This document shows positions 43,740 through 52,674 of a stretch of 64,000 bases of DNA, piece by piece; the stretch's first letter is position 1; each line of letters begins with the position of its first letter. Below the pieces are notes generated by a model. That model saw only the letters and a program-made list of their open reading frames with translations, made no database searches and was not told where the DNA came from. A program made the position numbers and the translations under genes. This DNA comes from Parvimonas sp035282405 (GTDB lineage: Bacteria > Bacillota > Clostridia > Tissierellales > Peptoniphilaceae), in assembly GCF_035282405.1 (NCBI RefSeq), contig NZ_JAYKBP010000004.1, positions 62,001 to 126,000 of the forward strand, written 5' to 3'.

Positions 43740-44435
43740 ATGAAAAAAGGTAAAAAATATTTAGAAAGTTTAAAATTAATAGATAAAACAAACTTATATG
43801 ATTTAAAAGAAGCGTGTGAGTTAGCTGTAAAAACTTCAACTGCAAAATTTGATGAAACAGTTGAATTACATGTTAAACTAGGTGTTGACTCAAGACATGC
43901 TGATCAACAAGTTAGAGGTACAGTAGTATTACCTCATGGAACTGGTAAAACTTTAAGAGTTTTAGTTTTATGTAAAGAAAATAAAGTTCAAGAAGCTAAA
44001 GATGCTGGAGCTGATTATGTTGGAGCAGATGATCTTGTTCAAAAAATTCAAACTGAAAACTGGTTTGATTTTGATGTTATAGTTGCAACTCCAGATATGA
44101 TGGGTGTTGTAGGTAGAATCGGTAAAGTTTTAGGACCTAAAGGTTTAATGCCAAACCCTAAATCAGGAACAGTTACTTTTGACATTGCTAATGCTGTTAA
44201 AGAAATTAAAGCTGGTAAAGTTGAATATAGAGTTGATAAAGCAAACATCGTTCACTGTCCAGTTGGAAAAGTTTCTTTTGGTGCTGAAAAAATAGAAGAA
44301 AATTTAAGAACTATAATTACTGCTATTATAAAAGCTAAACCATCAGCTGCTAAAGGAAAATATTTAAAATCAGTTTCTATTGCAACTACAATGGGACCTG
44401 GAATTAAATTAGCTTCTACTAAATTAGGAGAATAA
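43740..44435 (+). CDS. rplA: Ribosomal protein L1
   Basis: Forms the mobile L1 stalk of the 50S subunit and can repress its own mRNA. The 231 residues are typical. The family signature GRIGKVLGPKGLMPNPKSGT (about residues 124-143) and the segment VGKVSFGAEKI are clear. AAGGAGG lies before the ATG and directly behind the L1-like hairpin. The rplJ and rplL genes, which often follow, do not; instead a terminator and a dispersed repeat come next. Confidence 0.98.
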   Translation: MKKGKKYLESLKLIDKTNLYDLKEACELAVKTSTAKFDETVELHVKLGVDSRHADQQVRGTVVLPHGTGKTLRVLVLCKENKVQEAKDAGADYVGADDLVQKIQTENWFDFDVIVATPDMMGVVGRIGKVLGPKGLMPNPKSGTVTFDIANAVKEIKAGKVEYRVDKANIVHCPVGKVSFGAEKIEENLRTIITAIIKAKPSAAKGKYLKSVSIATTMGPGIKLASTKLGE

Positions 44436-44446
44436 TTAATAAATTT

Positions 44447-44472
44447 AGACACCGCAAAGGTGTCTTTTTTTA
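44447..44472 (+). terminator. Terminator after rplA
   Basis: GACACC pairs with GGTGTC around GCAAA, followed by seven T. Confidence 0.93.
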
Positions 44473-44540
44473 TTGTGAAACAACAAGGTTCCCGGGCACC
44501 CAGCCGATGCGAAGCATCGTGGAAGGGTGGGGTTCTTATT
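44471..44540. repeat. 70-bp dispersed repeat, copy A
   Basis: Matches copy B at 48236-48305 in 68 of 70 positions. It contains CCCGGG, a 6-bp hairpin CGATGC-GAA-GCATCG (44505-44519) and an outer CACCC/GGGTG pair (44497-44501, 44525-44529). Both copies start directly behind a terminator stem. The GC-rich core differs strongly from the surrounding AT-rich DNA. The remaining 44541-44621 stretch shows nothing. Confidence 0.9.
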
Positions 44541-44621
44541 TTCTAATTTATTTTCTTATTAGATTATCTATTTTATAGAGATAGCCTTTTTAATTTAAAA
44601 TAAAAATCAATATTAAAGATA

Positions 44622-44650
44622 TTGAAAAGCAATATTAAAAGTGTTATAAT
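44622..44650 (+). promoter_or_regulatory. Promoter of the ABC transporter genes
   Basis: TTGAAA at 44622-44627 and TATAAT at 44645-44650 with a 17-base spacer. The start point falls near 44657. Confidence 0.8.
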
Positions 44651-44656
44651 ATTTTT

Positions 44657-44676
44657 AAACGACGAAGACGTCGTTT
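44657..44676. promoter_or_regulatory. Perfect palindrome at the transporter start point, probable operator
   Basis: AAACGAC, GAAGAC, GTCGTTT is a 7-6-7 perfect inverted repeat starting at the predicted transcription start. It has the look of a repressor operator (TetR/MarR style). No regulator gene is adjacent. Confidence 0.65.
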
Positions 44677-44753
44677 GTGTAAAAATACTTATTCAATTTA
44701 TTTCTAATATTTTTCAGAAATATATTGAATATAGAATAAAATAGGAGGGTTTA

Positions 44754-46490
44754 ATGGATATTTATAAGAAATTATTTAAGTATGTGCCTGATAAAAAGCA
44801 TCTCGTTTATATTGGAATATTTATGAGTCTTATTTCGTCAGTGCTTTCAATTTTACCATATTGGTTTTTGTATAAATTTTTGAACGAATTTTTATTAAAG
44901 AAGGATTTTACTCAAGCAAAAAATTATGCAATTACTATTTTTGTAATTATGCTTGTTCAGTCCTTAATTTATTTTATTTCAGTAGGATTTACTCATTTAT
45001 TTGCTTTTCGATTGGAAACAAATCTTAGAAAAGCAGGAATAAGTCATCTAATGAAGGCTTCATTTTCATTTTTTGATGTTAATGAATCAGGGAGAATAAG
45101 AAAAATAATAGATGATAATGCTACTGATACTCATATGATAGTTGCACATTTAATTCCAGATATAACTGTTGCATTGATAACGCCAATACTTTTATTTGTG
45201 ATAATGTTTTCTGTAGATATTTATTTAGGGATAGCAACTGTTATTTTAACTATATTATCTGCCATTTTTACTAAACTTATGTATGGTGATGTGAAATTTA
45301 TGGAAAAATATAATAAAGCACTTGAAAGAGTTAATAGTGAGGCAGTTGAATATGTTAGAGGTATGCAAGTTTTAAAAATATTTAAAGCTTCAATATTTTC
45401 TTTTAAATCATTTTATGATTCTATTGTTGACTACTCTAGATGTGCTTATGAGTACAGTAAAAGCTGTAAACAGCCTTATGTTATATTTCAAATTATTCTG
45501 CTTGGGGCAGCTGCGTTTGTAACTCCATTTGCAATTATGCTTTCAAGGGGTGCAGAAAATAATGTGTCAATAATGATTAAATTAATTTTCTTTACATGCT
45601 TTATTGGAACTTTATTTGGTTGTTTTATGAGAATTATGTATGTAGGAATGCACCAATATATGGCAACACAAGCAGTAGAAAAATTAGAAAATCTTTTTAC
45701 AGAAATGGAAGCGAATGATATTAAGTATGGAAATGATAAAGAGTTTTCTAGCTATGATATAGAATTTAGAAATGTTAGTTTTAAATATGATACTGCTAAT
45801 ATTTTGGAAAATTTAAGTTTTAGACTTGACGAAAACAAAACTTATGCTTTGGTTGGTTCATCAGGTGGTGGTAAGTCAACCATTGCAAAATTAATTTCGG
45901 GATTTTATAAGATTGACGAGGGAGAGATTTTAATAGGTGGAAAAAATATTTCTACTTATTCAAGGGAAGCTCTTATGAATAATATTTCGTTTGTTTTTCA
46001 AAATTCAAAGCTTTTTAAAACTACAATTTTTGAAAATGTAAAGATAGGAAATGAAAATGCTAGTTATGAAGAAGTTATGAATGCTTTAAAATTAGCAAGA
46101 TGTGGAGATATTTTAGATAAATTTGAAACTCGAGAAAATACTGTAATAGGATCAAAGGGAGTTCATCTTTCAGGTGGTGAAATTCAGAGAATAGCAATAG
46201 CAAGAGCAATTTTAAAAGATGCGAAGATTATAATTTTAGATGAGGCTTCAGCAGCATCTGATCCGGAAAATGAACATGAGATACAATTAGCATTTTCAAA
46301 TTTAATGAATAATAAAACTGTAATTATGATTGCGCATAGATTGAGTTCAATTAGAAATGTTGATGAAATATTGGTTGTTGATAATGGGAAAATTATTGAA
46401 AGAGGAACAGATAAAGAGCTTATGGAAATTGGTGGAAGATATAAATTTTTACAAGATTTATTCTCTCAAGCTAATGAATGGAGGATATAA
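44754..46490 (+). CDS. ABC half-transporter, first of a heterodimeric pair
   Basis: A 578-residue exporter-fold protein with six membrane helices (residues about 18-310) fused to an ATPase. Walker A GSSGGGKST (about 366), Q-loop FQNSKLF, signature HLSGGEIQR (about 472), Walker B LDEASAASD and the switch histidine in IAHR are all intact. AGGAGGG precedes the ATG. The second subunit starts three bases after this stop. Similar pairs next to ECF modules are predicted to move siderophore-, haem- or pterin-like substrates; the direction and substrate are not shown by sequence. The operator at 44657 controls the group. Confidence 0.92.
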   Translation: MDIYKKLFKYVPDKKHLVYIGIFMSLISSVLSILPYWFLYKFLNEFLLKKDFTQAKNYAITIFVIMLVQSLIYFISVGFTHLFAFRLETNLRKAGISHLMKASFSFFDVNESGRIRKIIDDNATDTHMIVAHLIPDITVALITPILLFVIMFSVDIYLGIATVILTILSAIFTKLMYGDVKFMEKYNKALERVNSEAVEYVRGMQVLKIFKASIFSFKSFYDSIVDYSRCAYEYSKSCKQPYVIFQIILLGAAAFVTPFAIMLSRGAENNVSIMIKLIFFTCFIGTLFGCFMRIMYVGMHQYMATQAVEKLENLFTEMEANDIKYGNDKEFSSYDIEFRNVSFKYDTANILENLSFRLDENKTYALVGSSGGGKSTIAKLISGFYKIDEGEILIGGKNISTYSREALMNNISFVFQNSKLFKTTIFENVKIGNENASYEEVMNALKLARCGDILDKFETRENTVIGSKGVHLSGGEIQRIAIARAILKDAKIIILDEASAASDPENEHEIQLAFSNLMNNKTVIMIAHRLSSIRNVDEILVVDNGKIIERGTDKELMEIGGRYKFLQDLFSQANEWRI

Positions 46491-46492
46491 TT

Positions 46493-48208
46493 ATGAAAAT
46501 GCTTAAAAGAATGTTTCAATTAACTGATAAGGGAACTGCCGGAATCATAAAGGCATCAATAGCATCATTCTTTTCATATTGTAGTTTAATGATTCCAATG
46601 ATTTTACTTATGTTTTTTATTCAAAATGTTATTGAAGGGAAAGAAAATACTATTTCTTTCTTTGTAATAGGAATATTAATTATGCTACTTATAATGTATA
46701 TTCTTATGTCAATAGAATATGATTGCTTATATAATGAAACATATAAAGAAAGTGCAAATATTAGAATTGAAATAGCAGAGATTTTAAAAACTTTACCACT
46801 TTCATTTTTTTCAAAGCACGATGTTTCAGATTTATCTCAAACAATTATGAAGGATGTTGCGACTATTGAACATGCAATAAGTCATGCTATTCCGAAGGCT
46901 ATAGGTCTAATATTTTATTTAATATTAATAGTATCTATGTTATTAATTTATAATTTTAAATTAGGACTTTGTATTTTAATTCCAATTGTTTTGTCAACTG
47001 GATGTATATTTCTATCAAAAAAAATGCAAGTTAATGGGAACAAAAAATATTATAATGTTATGAGAGGTATTTCAGAGGATTTTCAAGAATCCATTGAATT
47101 ACAGCAAGAAATAAAAAGTTATGGACAAGTAGATAAAATTACTAAAAAAATATATGATGATATTGATTATTCAGAAAAAATTCATATAAAAGCTGAAGGT
47201 AAAATGGTATTTCCATTGAGTATTTCAACAAACATACAAAATTTAACTTTGGGAGCTACGATTTTATTTGGAACAGCTTTATATTTAAAGGGTGAGGCAT
47301 CTATTCTTTATCTAATAGGTTATATAATGTGTGCTTCAAAGGTTATTGATGCTGTAAATGGAATGCTTTCAAATTTTGCAGAACTTATGTATTTGGATGG
47401 AAATTTACAAAGAATTAGAGAATTAAGAAGTACTAAAACCCAAACTGGAGAAGCTAAGGAACTTAAAAATTTTGATATAGAATTTAAAAATGTTGAATTT
47501 GGATATGGGGAAAATAAAGTAATTAATGATATTTCTTTTGTTGCAAAACAAGGTGAAGTTACAGCTTTAGTTGGACCATCAGGTTGTGGTAAAACAACAG
47601 TTTTAAGATTAATGTCAAGATTGTATGACTATGATAGTGGAAAAATAATAATAGACGGAAATGATATAAAAGGTATAGAAACAGAAAGTCTTTTTGAAAA
47701 TATTTCAATAGTTTTTCAGGAAGTTACACTATTTAATACTTCAATTTTAGAAAATATTCGATTTGGAAATAAAAATGCAACCGATGAACAAGTCAAAGAA
47801 GCTGCAAGACTTGCTAATTGTGAAGAATTTATTGAAAAATTACCTGAAAAGTACGACACCTTAATTGGAGAAAATGGAAGTAAATTATCTGGTGGAGAAA
47901 GGCAAAGAATTTCTATTGCACGTGCATTTTTGAAGAATGCTCCAATAATTTTACTTGATGAAATTAGTGCAAGTCTTGATGTTGAAAATGAAATGAAAAT
48001 ACAAGAAAGCTTAAATAAGCTTATTAAAAATAAAACCGTATTGATAATTTCACATAGAATGAAATCTATAGAGAATGTAAATAAAATAATAGTAATGGAA
48101 AATGGAAAAATAGAATCCCAAGGAAATCACAATGAGCTTTTAGAAAAATCTAAGGTTTACAATACAATGGTTAAAAATTCTAATTTAGCTGAAAATTATA
48201 GTTATTAA
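46493..48208 (+). CDS. ABC half-transporter, second of the pair
   Basis: A 571-residue partner of the preceding gene, with six membrane helices (about 20-300) and a canonical ATPase: Walker A GPSGCGKTT (about 360), signature LSGGERQR (about 466), Walker B LLDEISASLD and ISHR. I start it at 46493 (MKMLKRMFQLTDKG) because GAGG lies upstream inside the end of the first gene; an ATG 15 bases earlier is less likely. Both ATPase sites look active. A terminator follows, then the second copy of the 70-bp repeat and the ECF genes. Confidence 0.92.
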   Translation: MKMLKRMFQLTDKGTAGIIKASIASFFSYCSLMIPMILLMFFIQNVIEGKENTISFFVIGILIMLLIMYILMSIEYDCLYNETYKESANIRIEIAEILKTLPLSFFSKHDVSDLSQTIMKDVATIEHAISHAIPKAIGLIFYLILIVSMLLIYNFKLGLCILIPIVLSTGCIFLSKKMQVNGNKKYYNVMRGISEDFQESIELQQEIKSYGQVDKITKKIYDDIDYSEKIHIKAEGKMVFPLSISTNIQNLTLGATILFGTALYLKGEASILYLIGYIMCASKVIDAVNGMLSNFAELMYLDGNLQRIRELRSTKTQTGEAKELKNFDIEFKNVEFGYGENKVINDISFVAKQGEVTALVGPSGCGKTTVLRLMSRLYDYDSGKIIIDGNDIKGIETESLFENISIVFQEVTLFNTSILENIRFGNKNATDEQVKEAARLANCEEFIEKLPEKYDTLIGENGSKLSGGERQRISIARAFLKNAPIILLDEISASLDVENEMKIQESLNKLIKNKTVLIISHRMKSIENVNKIIVMENGKIESQGNHNELLEKSKVYNTMVKNSNLAENYSY

Positions 48209-48211
48209 TAT

Positions 48212-48236
48212 GAGTGCTGTTTTTACAGCACTTTAT
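48212..48236 (+). terminator. Hairpin terminator after the ABC pair
   Basis: AGTGCTGT pairs with ACAGCACT around TTTT; the following T tract is short (TTTAT), so it may be leaky. Confidence 0.6.
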
Positions 48237-48305
48237 ATTGTGAAACAACAAGATTCCCGGGCACCCAGCCGATGCGAAGCATCGAGGAAGGGTGGGGTTC
48301 TTATT
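48236..48305. repeat. 70-bp dispersed repeat, copy B
   Basis: Second copy of the element at 44471-44540, differing at two positions. It also starts at the foot of a terminator stem. There are no flanking direct repeats and no coding capacity. Confidence 0.9.
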
Positions 48306-48332
48306 AATTTTTAATTGATTGGGGGAATTTAT

Positions 48333-49025
48333 TTGATAGAGCAACGTAGAATAAATTTATTTGTCTTAATTTTTATGAATTTGATTTTTGGAACGTTGAT
48401 TTTAGTGTGGAATAATTTCAAATTAGATATGATTTATTTTTGTATTTGTTCTTTAATTTTAATTTATAGTGGAAAAACCAAAAGATTTATAAAATTTCTA
48501 ATTTTTTATCTTATTTGTTTATATATAGTTTTTTATATAAAGTTGCCTGATGATTCATTTTTCTCTTTCATAGGTTTTATCAGTTATTCAAATGTAAAGA
48601 TGTGTCCAACATACATGATAGCGAGTTTTATTGTTTTAGATATAAGAACAAGTGAATTGATTTATGTTTTAGGAAAATTGGGATTTGGTAAAAAAATAAG
48701 ATTTGCATGTACGATTACTTTAAAATTTATTCCTATTTATTTTGCAGAAAAAAGAATTATAAAAAATGCTTTAAAGCTTAGAGGAGTAGATATTTCATTT
48801 ACTAAACCTATTAAACGATTTGAATATTACATTGTACCAACTCTTTTTAGGGCATCGAATATTGCAAATGAAATGACAGAATCAGCATATACAAGATGTG
48901 CGATGTGTACTGATAGTATGAATTCAATATACTATAAAAATTTTGACATAGTAGATTTTGTTCTTATTGTTATGTTGATTTTACTAGTAGCTTCTTGGGG
49001 AGGTGGATTTATTGATAAAATTTGA
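48333..49025 (+). CDS. ECF transporter transmembrane component (EcfT)
   Basis: The scaffold subunit that couples two ATPases to a substrate-binding S component. About 230 residues with five membrane helices and the EcfT coupling motif in ALKLRGVDISF (about residues 148-158), where the RG pair contacts the ATPase. The TTG start at 48333 is preceded by GGGGGA. Its end overlaps the ATPase gene by 14 bases. It is part of a self-contained group I ECF module. Confidence 0.88.
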   Translation: MIEQRRINLFVLIFMNLIFGTLILVWNNFKLDMIYFCICSLILIYSGKTKRFIKFLIFYLICLYIVFYIKLPDDSFFSFIGFISYSNVKMCPTYMIASFIVLDIRTSELIYVLGKLGFGKKIRFACTITLKFIPIYFAEKRIIKNALKLRGVDISFTKPIKRFEYYIVPTLFRASNIANEMTESAYTRCAMCTDSMNSIYYKNFDIVDFVLIVMLILLVASWGGGFIDKI

Positions 49026-50418
49026 AAATGTAAGTTTTACTTATGAAAATTCTGATAAAAAAGCCTTAGAAGATATAAGTTTTGAAATAAATAAAGGAGA
49101 ATTAGTATTAATAACAGGAGCTTCTGGTTCTGGTAAATCTACGATATACAAATGTATAAATGGACTGATTCCGCATATTTATGACGGGGAACTTTTAGGA
49201 AATATTTTTATTGATGATAAAAATACGAAAGATTGTGAAAATTATGAGCTATGTAAAATAATAGGTTCGGTTTCTCAAAATCCGAGAGGACAATTTTTTA
49301 CTGATAATACCACTTCTGAACTGGCATTTACTTTGGAAAATTTGGGATATGAAGTTAAAGAAATTGTAGAAAAAATAGAAAATATTTCGAATTTCTTTGG
49401 TATTTCAAATATTTTAAATAAAAATGTTTTGGAAATTTCTGGTGGAGAAAAGCAAAAAATCTCTATTGCATGTGTTTCAATATTAGATGCGAAAACTTTA
49501 ATATTTGATGAACCTTCTGCAAATTTGGATTACTTGGGAATTGAGCTATTGAAAGAAATTTTTCTAAAATTAAAGAAAAACGGATATACTATTGTCGTTG
49601 TTGAACATAGAATTTTTTATTTAAAAGAAATTTTTGACAGGTTAATTCATATAAACAAAGGAAAACTTATTGTAAATTTAGGTAGAAAAGATGCTTTAAA
49701 TTATAGTGCAGAAGATTTGAGAAGTTTAAATCCTTTCGATAATGAATTAACTGATATAAAAAAAGTAAAAAGAGAGGAAAAAATATTAGAAATAAGAAAT
49801 CTTAAATTTAAAGACATTATTAAAGATATTTCTTTTGATATATATAGAGGTGAAATAGTTGGACTTGTAGGTAAAAATGGTGTTGGGAAATCTACAATTT
49901 CTAAGTTAATCTCTGGAATATATAAGAAGACTTCAGGGAAAATTTTAAGTAAAAGTTTACCTTTTGTTTTGATGCAAGATGTGGATTACCAGTTATTTTC
50001 AGAAAGTGTATTTTCAGAATTTTTCTTATCAAATAAAGACTTAACTGATGATGAAGTTTTGGAAATGTTAAAAGTTATTAATCTTTATGAAAATAGAAAT
50101 TGTCACCCATTTTCGCTTTCTGGAGGAGAAAAACAAAGATTACTTATGGGAATTTGTGCGAAAAGTGATTCTGATATTTTGATTTTAGATGAACCAACTA
50201 GCGGTTTGGATTTTAATAATATGATTATTATTTCTGATATTATAAAAAAATTAGCAAAAGATAAAGCGATAATATTAATTTCTCATGACTATGAATTGTT
50301 GTCAAGAGTTGTTGATAGAGTGATATTTCTTGAAAATGGAAAAATCATAGAAGATTTTATTTTAAAAGAAAAAAATCAACTAACTAATATTTTTCAAAAA
50401 ATAAAAGGAGGAAAATAA
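49012..50418 (+). CDS. Fused double ABC ATPase of the ECF transporter (EcfA1-EcfA2)
   Basis: One chain with two ECF ATPase domains: domain 1 has GASGSGKST (about residues 34-42), ISGGEKQK and FDEPSANLD; domain 2 has GKNGVGKST (about 289), LSGGEKQR and LDEPTSGLD. About 469 residues. The TTG start at 49012 (MIKFENVSFTYEN) follows GGGGAGG within the end of ecfT; a GTG nine bases earlier is an alternative. Energises uptake with EcfT and the S component, which begins one base after the stop. Confidence 0.93.
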   Translation: MIKFENVSFTYENSDKKALEDISFEINKGELVLITGASGSGKSTIYKCINGLIPHIYDGELLGNIFIDDKNTKDCENYELCKIIGSVSQNPRGQFFTDNTTSELAFTLENLGYEVKEIVEKIENISNFFGISNILNKNVLEISGGEKQKISIACVSILDAKTLIFDEPSANLDYLGIELLKEIFLKLKKNGYTIVVVEHRIFYLKEIFDRLIHINKGKLIVNLGRKDALNYSAEDLRSLNPFDNELTDIKKVKREEKILEIRNLKFKDIIKDISFDIYRGEIVGLVGKNGVGKSTISKLISGIYKKTSGKILSKSLPFVLMQDVDYQLFSESVFSEFFLSNKDLTDDEVLEMLKVINLYENRNCHPFSLSGGEKQRLLMGICAKSDSDILILDEPTSGLDFNNMIIISDIIKKLAKDKAIILISHDYELLSRVVDRVIFLENGKIIEDFILKEKNQLTNIFQKIKGGK

Positions 50419-50419
50419 A

Positions 50420-50995
50420 ATGAAAATTAAAGATTTAGTTTTAGTTGCTATTTTAGGAGCTTTAAATTTGGTTGTTTCAATGATTGTAACATTTGCATTA
50501 TTTCCATTGGGACCATATGCACATTGTATAAGTCCTGGAATTGCAGGATTATTTTCAGGGACAGTTTTTGTATTTATGTGTAATAAGGTTGGAAAAAAGG
50601 GGAGTTTTTTGCTGTTTTCAGGTGTTTATTTGATTGCAATGGCTGGTGCTGGATTTTACCTTCCGTGGATTATTTCATATACGGTTTCCTTTATTATAGG
50701 AGAAGTTATACTTTCATATATGGGTTATCAAAATAAAATTGCTCAATTTATAGCTTTTGGATTGATTCAAGTAGGAAGTGAATGTGGACAAATAATACCG
50801 GTAAATTTCTTCTTAGAATCATTTAAGAAAACTTGGGTAGGAAAAAATGGAGTTACAGAGAGTGCTATAAATGAGATGATAAAATTTTCAACTGGAACAT
50901 ATGGATTAATTAACCTTTTGATTGTATTTATACTGGGCGGACTTGGTGTTGTAATTGGAAATAAAATTTTGAAAAAACATTTTAAAAAAATTTAA
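50420..50995 (+). CDS. MptD-family ECF transporter substrate-binding component
   Basis: A small, very hydrophobic protein of 191 residues with five or six helices, typical of ECF S components. The N-terminus MKIKDLVLVAILGALNLVVS and glycine-rich membrane segments (FPLGPYAHCISPGIAGLFSG) fit the MptD family as I remember it. AGGAGG lies upstream. Position directly after EcfT and the fused ATPase supports the assignment. MptD proteins are predicted importers of a pterin- or metal-chelate-like compound; the substrate is not known. Confidence 0.82.
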   Translation: MKIKDLVLVAILGALNLVVSMIVTFALFPLGPYAHCISPGIAGLFSGTVFVFMCNKVGKKGSFLLFSGVYLIAMAGAGFYLPWIISYTVSFIIGEVILSYMGYQNKIAQFIAFGLIQVGSECGQIIPVNFFLESFKKTWVGKNGVTESAINEMIKFSTGTYGLINLLIVFILGGLGVVIGNKILKKHFKKI

Positions 50996-51018
50996 AAATT
51001 TCGAGAAATAAAGATTTT

Positions 51019-51055
51019 AAGAGATATATTTGCGTATATCTCTTTTGTTTTTTTT
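51019..51055 (+). terminator. Terminator after the ECF operon
   Basis: AAGAGATATA pairs perfectly with TATATCTCTT over six bases, followed by a T-rich tract. Confidence 0.9.
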
Positions 51056-51073
51056 GAGTATATGTGATATAAT
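51045..51073 (+). promoter_or_regulatory. Promoter of the glmU operon
   Basis: Extended -10 TGATATAAT at 51065-51073 with TTGTTT at 51045-51050 (17-base spacer). The transcript would start near 51080, inside the first dyad. Confidence 0.6.
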
Positions 51074-51188
51074 TAATGTAGTTTTATGCCTTGTGATAAA
51101 ACTACATTAATTTCATCGTAATTACCATAAGAAAATAATCAAAAAGGAATTACGATATAATTAAAACTTTTATGCCTTGTGATAAAAC
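51072..51188. promoter_or_regulatory. Two identical dyads flanking a third hairpin, upstream of glmU
   Basis: Dyad 1 (51072-51111) has 16-base arms around the loop GCCTTGTG. Dyad 2 (51168-51187) has arms TTTTAT and ATAAAA around the same loop; 21 bases are identical in both (51082-51102 and 51168-51188), 86 bp apart. Between them ATCGTAATT (51115-51123) pairs with AATTACGAT (51148-51156). No T run follows either dyad. Dyad 1 overlaps the -10 region. They may be operators or a structured RNA leader. Confidence 0.7.
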
Positions 51189-51272
51189 AAAATTTATTTT
51201 TTAAATAATAATATTAATTTAATTGCATATTAAAATATGTGATATAGATTTTATATAGTTAGGAGTTAGAGT

Positions 51273-52658
51273 ATGAATATTACAATCATATTAGCTGCAG
51301 GTGAAGGAACTAGAATGAAAAGTAAGAAATCAAAGGTTTTACATAAAATTGTTAATCGAACTTTGATTGATTATGTTTATGATGCTAGTTGTGATGCAGG
51401 TAGTGATAAAACTATAATTATTGTAGGAAAAAATAAAGTTGAAGTTGAAGAAAAATTTGAAGATAAAGTATTATATAAGGAACAAAAAATAGGTAAAGAA
51501 TATCCTTATGGAACAGGTTATGCGGTTCAACTTGCTGTAGATGAAATCAGTGATGACGATAATGTTTTAATTTTGAGTGGGGATACTCCTTTAATAAAAG
51601 GGGAAACTTTACAAAAATTATTAGAAGAACATATTGCTATGAACTCAAAAGCAACTGTTCTTACGGCATTTATCAATGATACTACAGGATATGGTCATAT
51701 TATAAAGGACAATAATGGTAAATTTTTAAAAATAGTCGAAGATAAGGATGCTACTATTGAAGAAAAGAGAGTTAAAGAAATAAATTCAGGAATTTATGTT
51801 TTTAATGGGAAAGCATTAAAAAATTCAATAACAAAGATTGATCAAAATAATGTTCAAAATGAGTTATATCTTACAGATGCAATCAAAGTTTTAGTGCAAG
51901 ATGGAGAGCATGTTTCAACTTATAAACTTGACGACATTGAAGAAATTTATGGTATAAATTCTAAACTTCAACTATTTGAAGCTGAAAAAATTATGCGTTA
52001 CAGAATAAATTCAGAATATATGAAAAATGGTGTTATAATGGAAAATCCAGAAAATACTGTTATTGAAAAGGGAATAAGTATAGGAATAGATACATTTATT
52101 GGAAGTGGTGCTAGAATTTTTGGAAATACTAGAATAGGAGAAAATGTATATATAACAGGAGATTCTTTTATAGAAAATTCTGTTATAGGAAATGATGTTG
52201 TAATTAGAAGTTCTTACATAGAGGACAGCATTGTTGGAGATTCTGTAACTATGGGACCTTTTGCTCATCTTAGACCAAATAGTATTTTAAAAAATGAAGT
52301 TCATATAGGAAATTTTGTTGAAGTTAAGAATTCAACTGTTGGAGAGAATACCAAAGCTGGTCATTTATCCTATATTGGAGATGTAATTGTTGGGAAAGAT
52401 GTAAATATGGGTTGTGGTTCTATTTTAGTAAATTACGATGGGAAAAATAAACACATTTCTGAAATTGGAGACGGTTGTTTTGTAGGTAGTAATTCTAATA
52501 TAGTTTCTCCAGTAAAAATTGCAAATGATACTTTTATTGCTGCTGGAACTACTGTGGTTTCAGATGTGGAAAATGAAGGTTCTTTAATAATTGGACGCAG
52601 TGAAACTTTTGAAAAAGAAAATTGGGTTTATAAAAAGAATTTAAAAATAAGAAAGTAA
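51273..52658 (+). CDS. glmU: Bifunctional UDP-GlcNAc pyrophosphorylase/GlcN-1-P acetyltransferase
   Basis: Makes UDP-N-acetylglucosamine for the cell wall. The N-terminal pyrophosphorylase has LAAGEGTRMKSKKSKVLH (residues 7-24); the C-terminal left-handed beta helix (from about residue 250) carries hexapeptide repeats and the acetyltransferase site around HLRPNS and AGHLSYIGD. Length 461 is typical. AGGAG precedes the ATG. It heads the glmU-prs-pth-mfd operon common in Firmicutes, behind the unusual double dyad. Confidence 0.97.
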   Translation: MNITIILAAGEGTRMKSKKSKVLHKIVNRTLIDYVYDASCDAGSDKTIIIVGKNKVEVEEKFEDKVLYKEQKIGKEYPYGTGYAVQLAVDEISDDDNVLILSGDTPLIKGETLQKLLEEHIAMNSKATVLTAFINDTTGYGHIIKDNNGKFLKIVEDKDATIEEKRVKEINSGIYVFNGKALKNSITKIDQNNVQNELYLTDAIKVLVQDGEHVSTYKLDDIEEIYGINSKLQLFEAEKIMRYRINSEYMKNGVIMENPENTVIEKGISIGIDTFIGSGARIFGNTRIGENVYITGDSFIENSVIGNDVVIRSSYIEDSIVGDSVTMGPFAHLRPNSILKNEVHIGNFVEVKNSTVGENTKAGHLSYIGDVIVGKDVNMGCGSILVNYDGKNKHISEIGDGCFVGSNSNIVSPVKIANDTFIAAGTTVVSDVENEGSLIIGRSETFEKENWVYKKNLKIRK

Positions 52659-52674
52659 TATTTTAGGAGGAATT

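Noticed and set aside
44471..44540. The 70-bp repeat as an insertion sequence or MITE with target duplication
   Set aside because: No terminal inverted repeats or flanking direct repeats can be seen in either copy.
51072..51111. The long dyad before glmU as an intrinsic terminator of the ECF operon
   Set aside because: No T run follows it, and a proper terminator already lies at 51019-51055.
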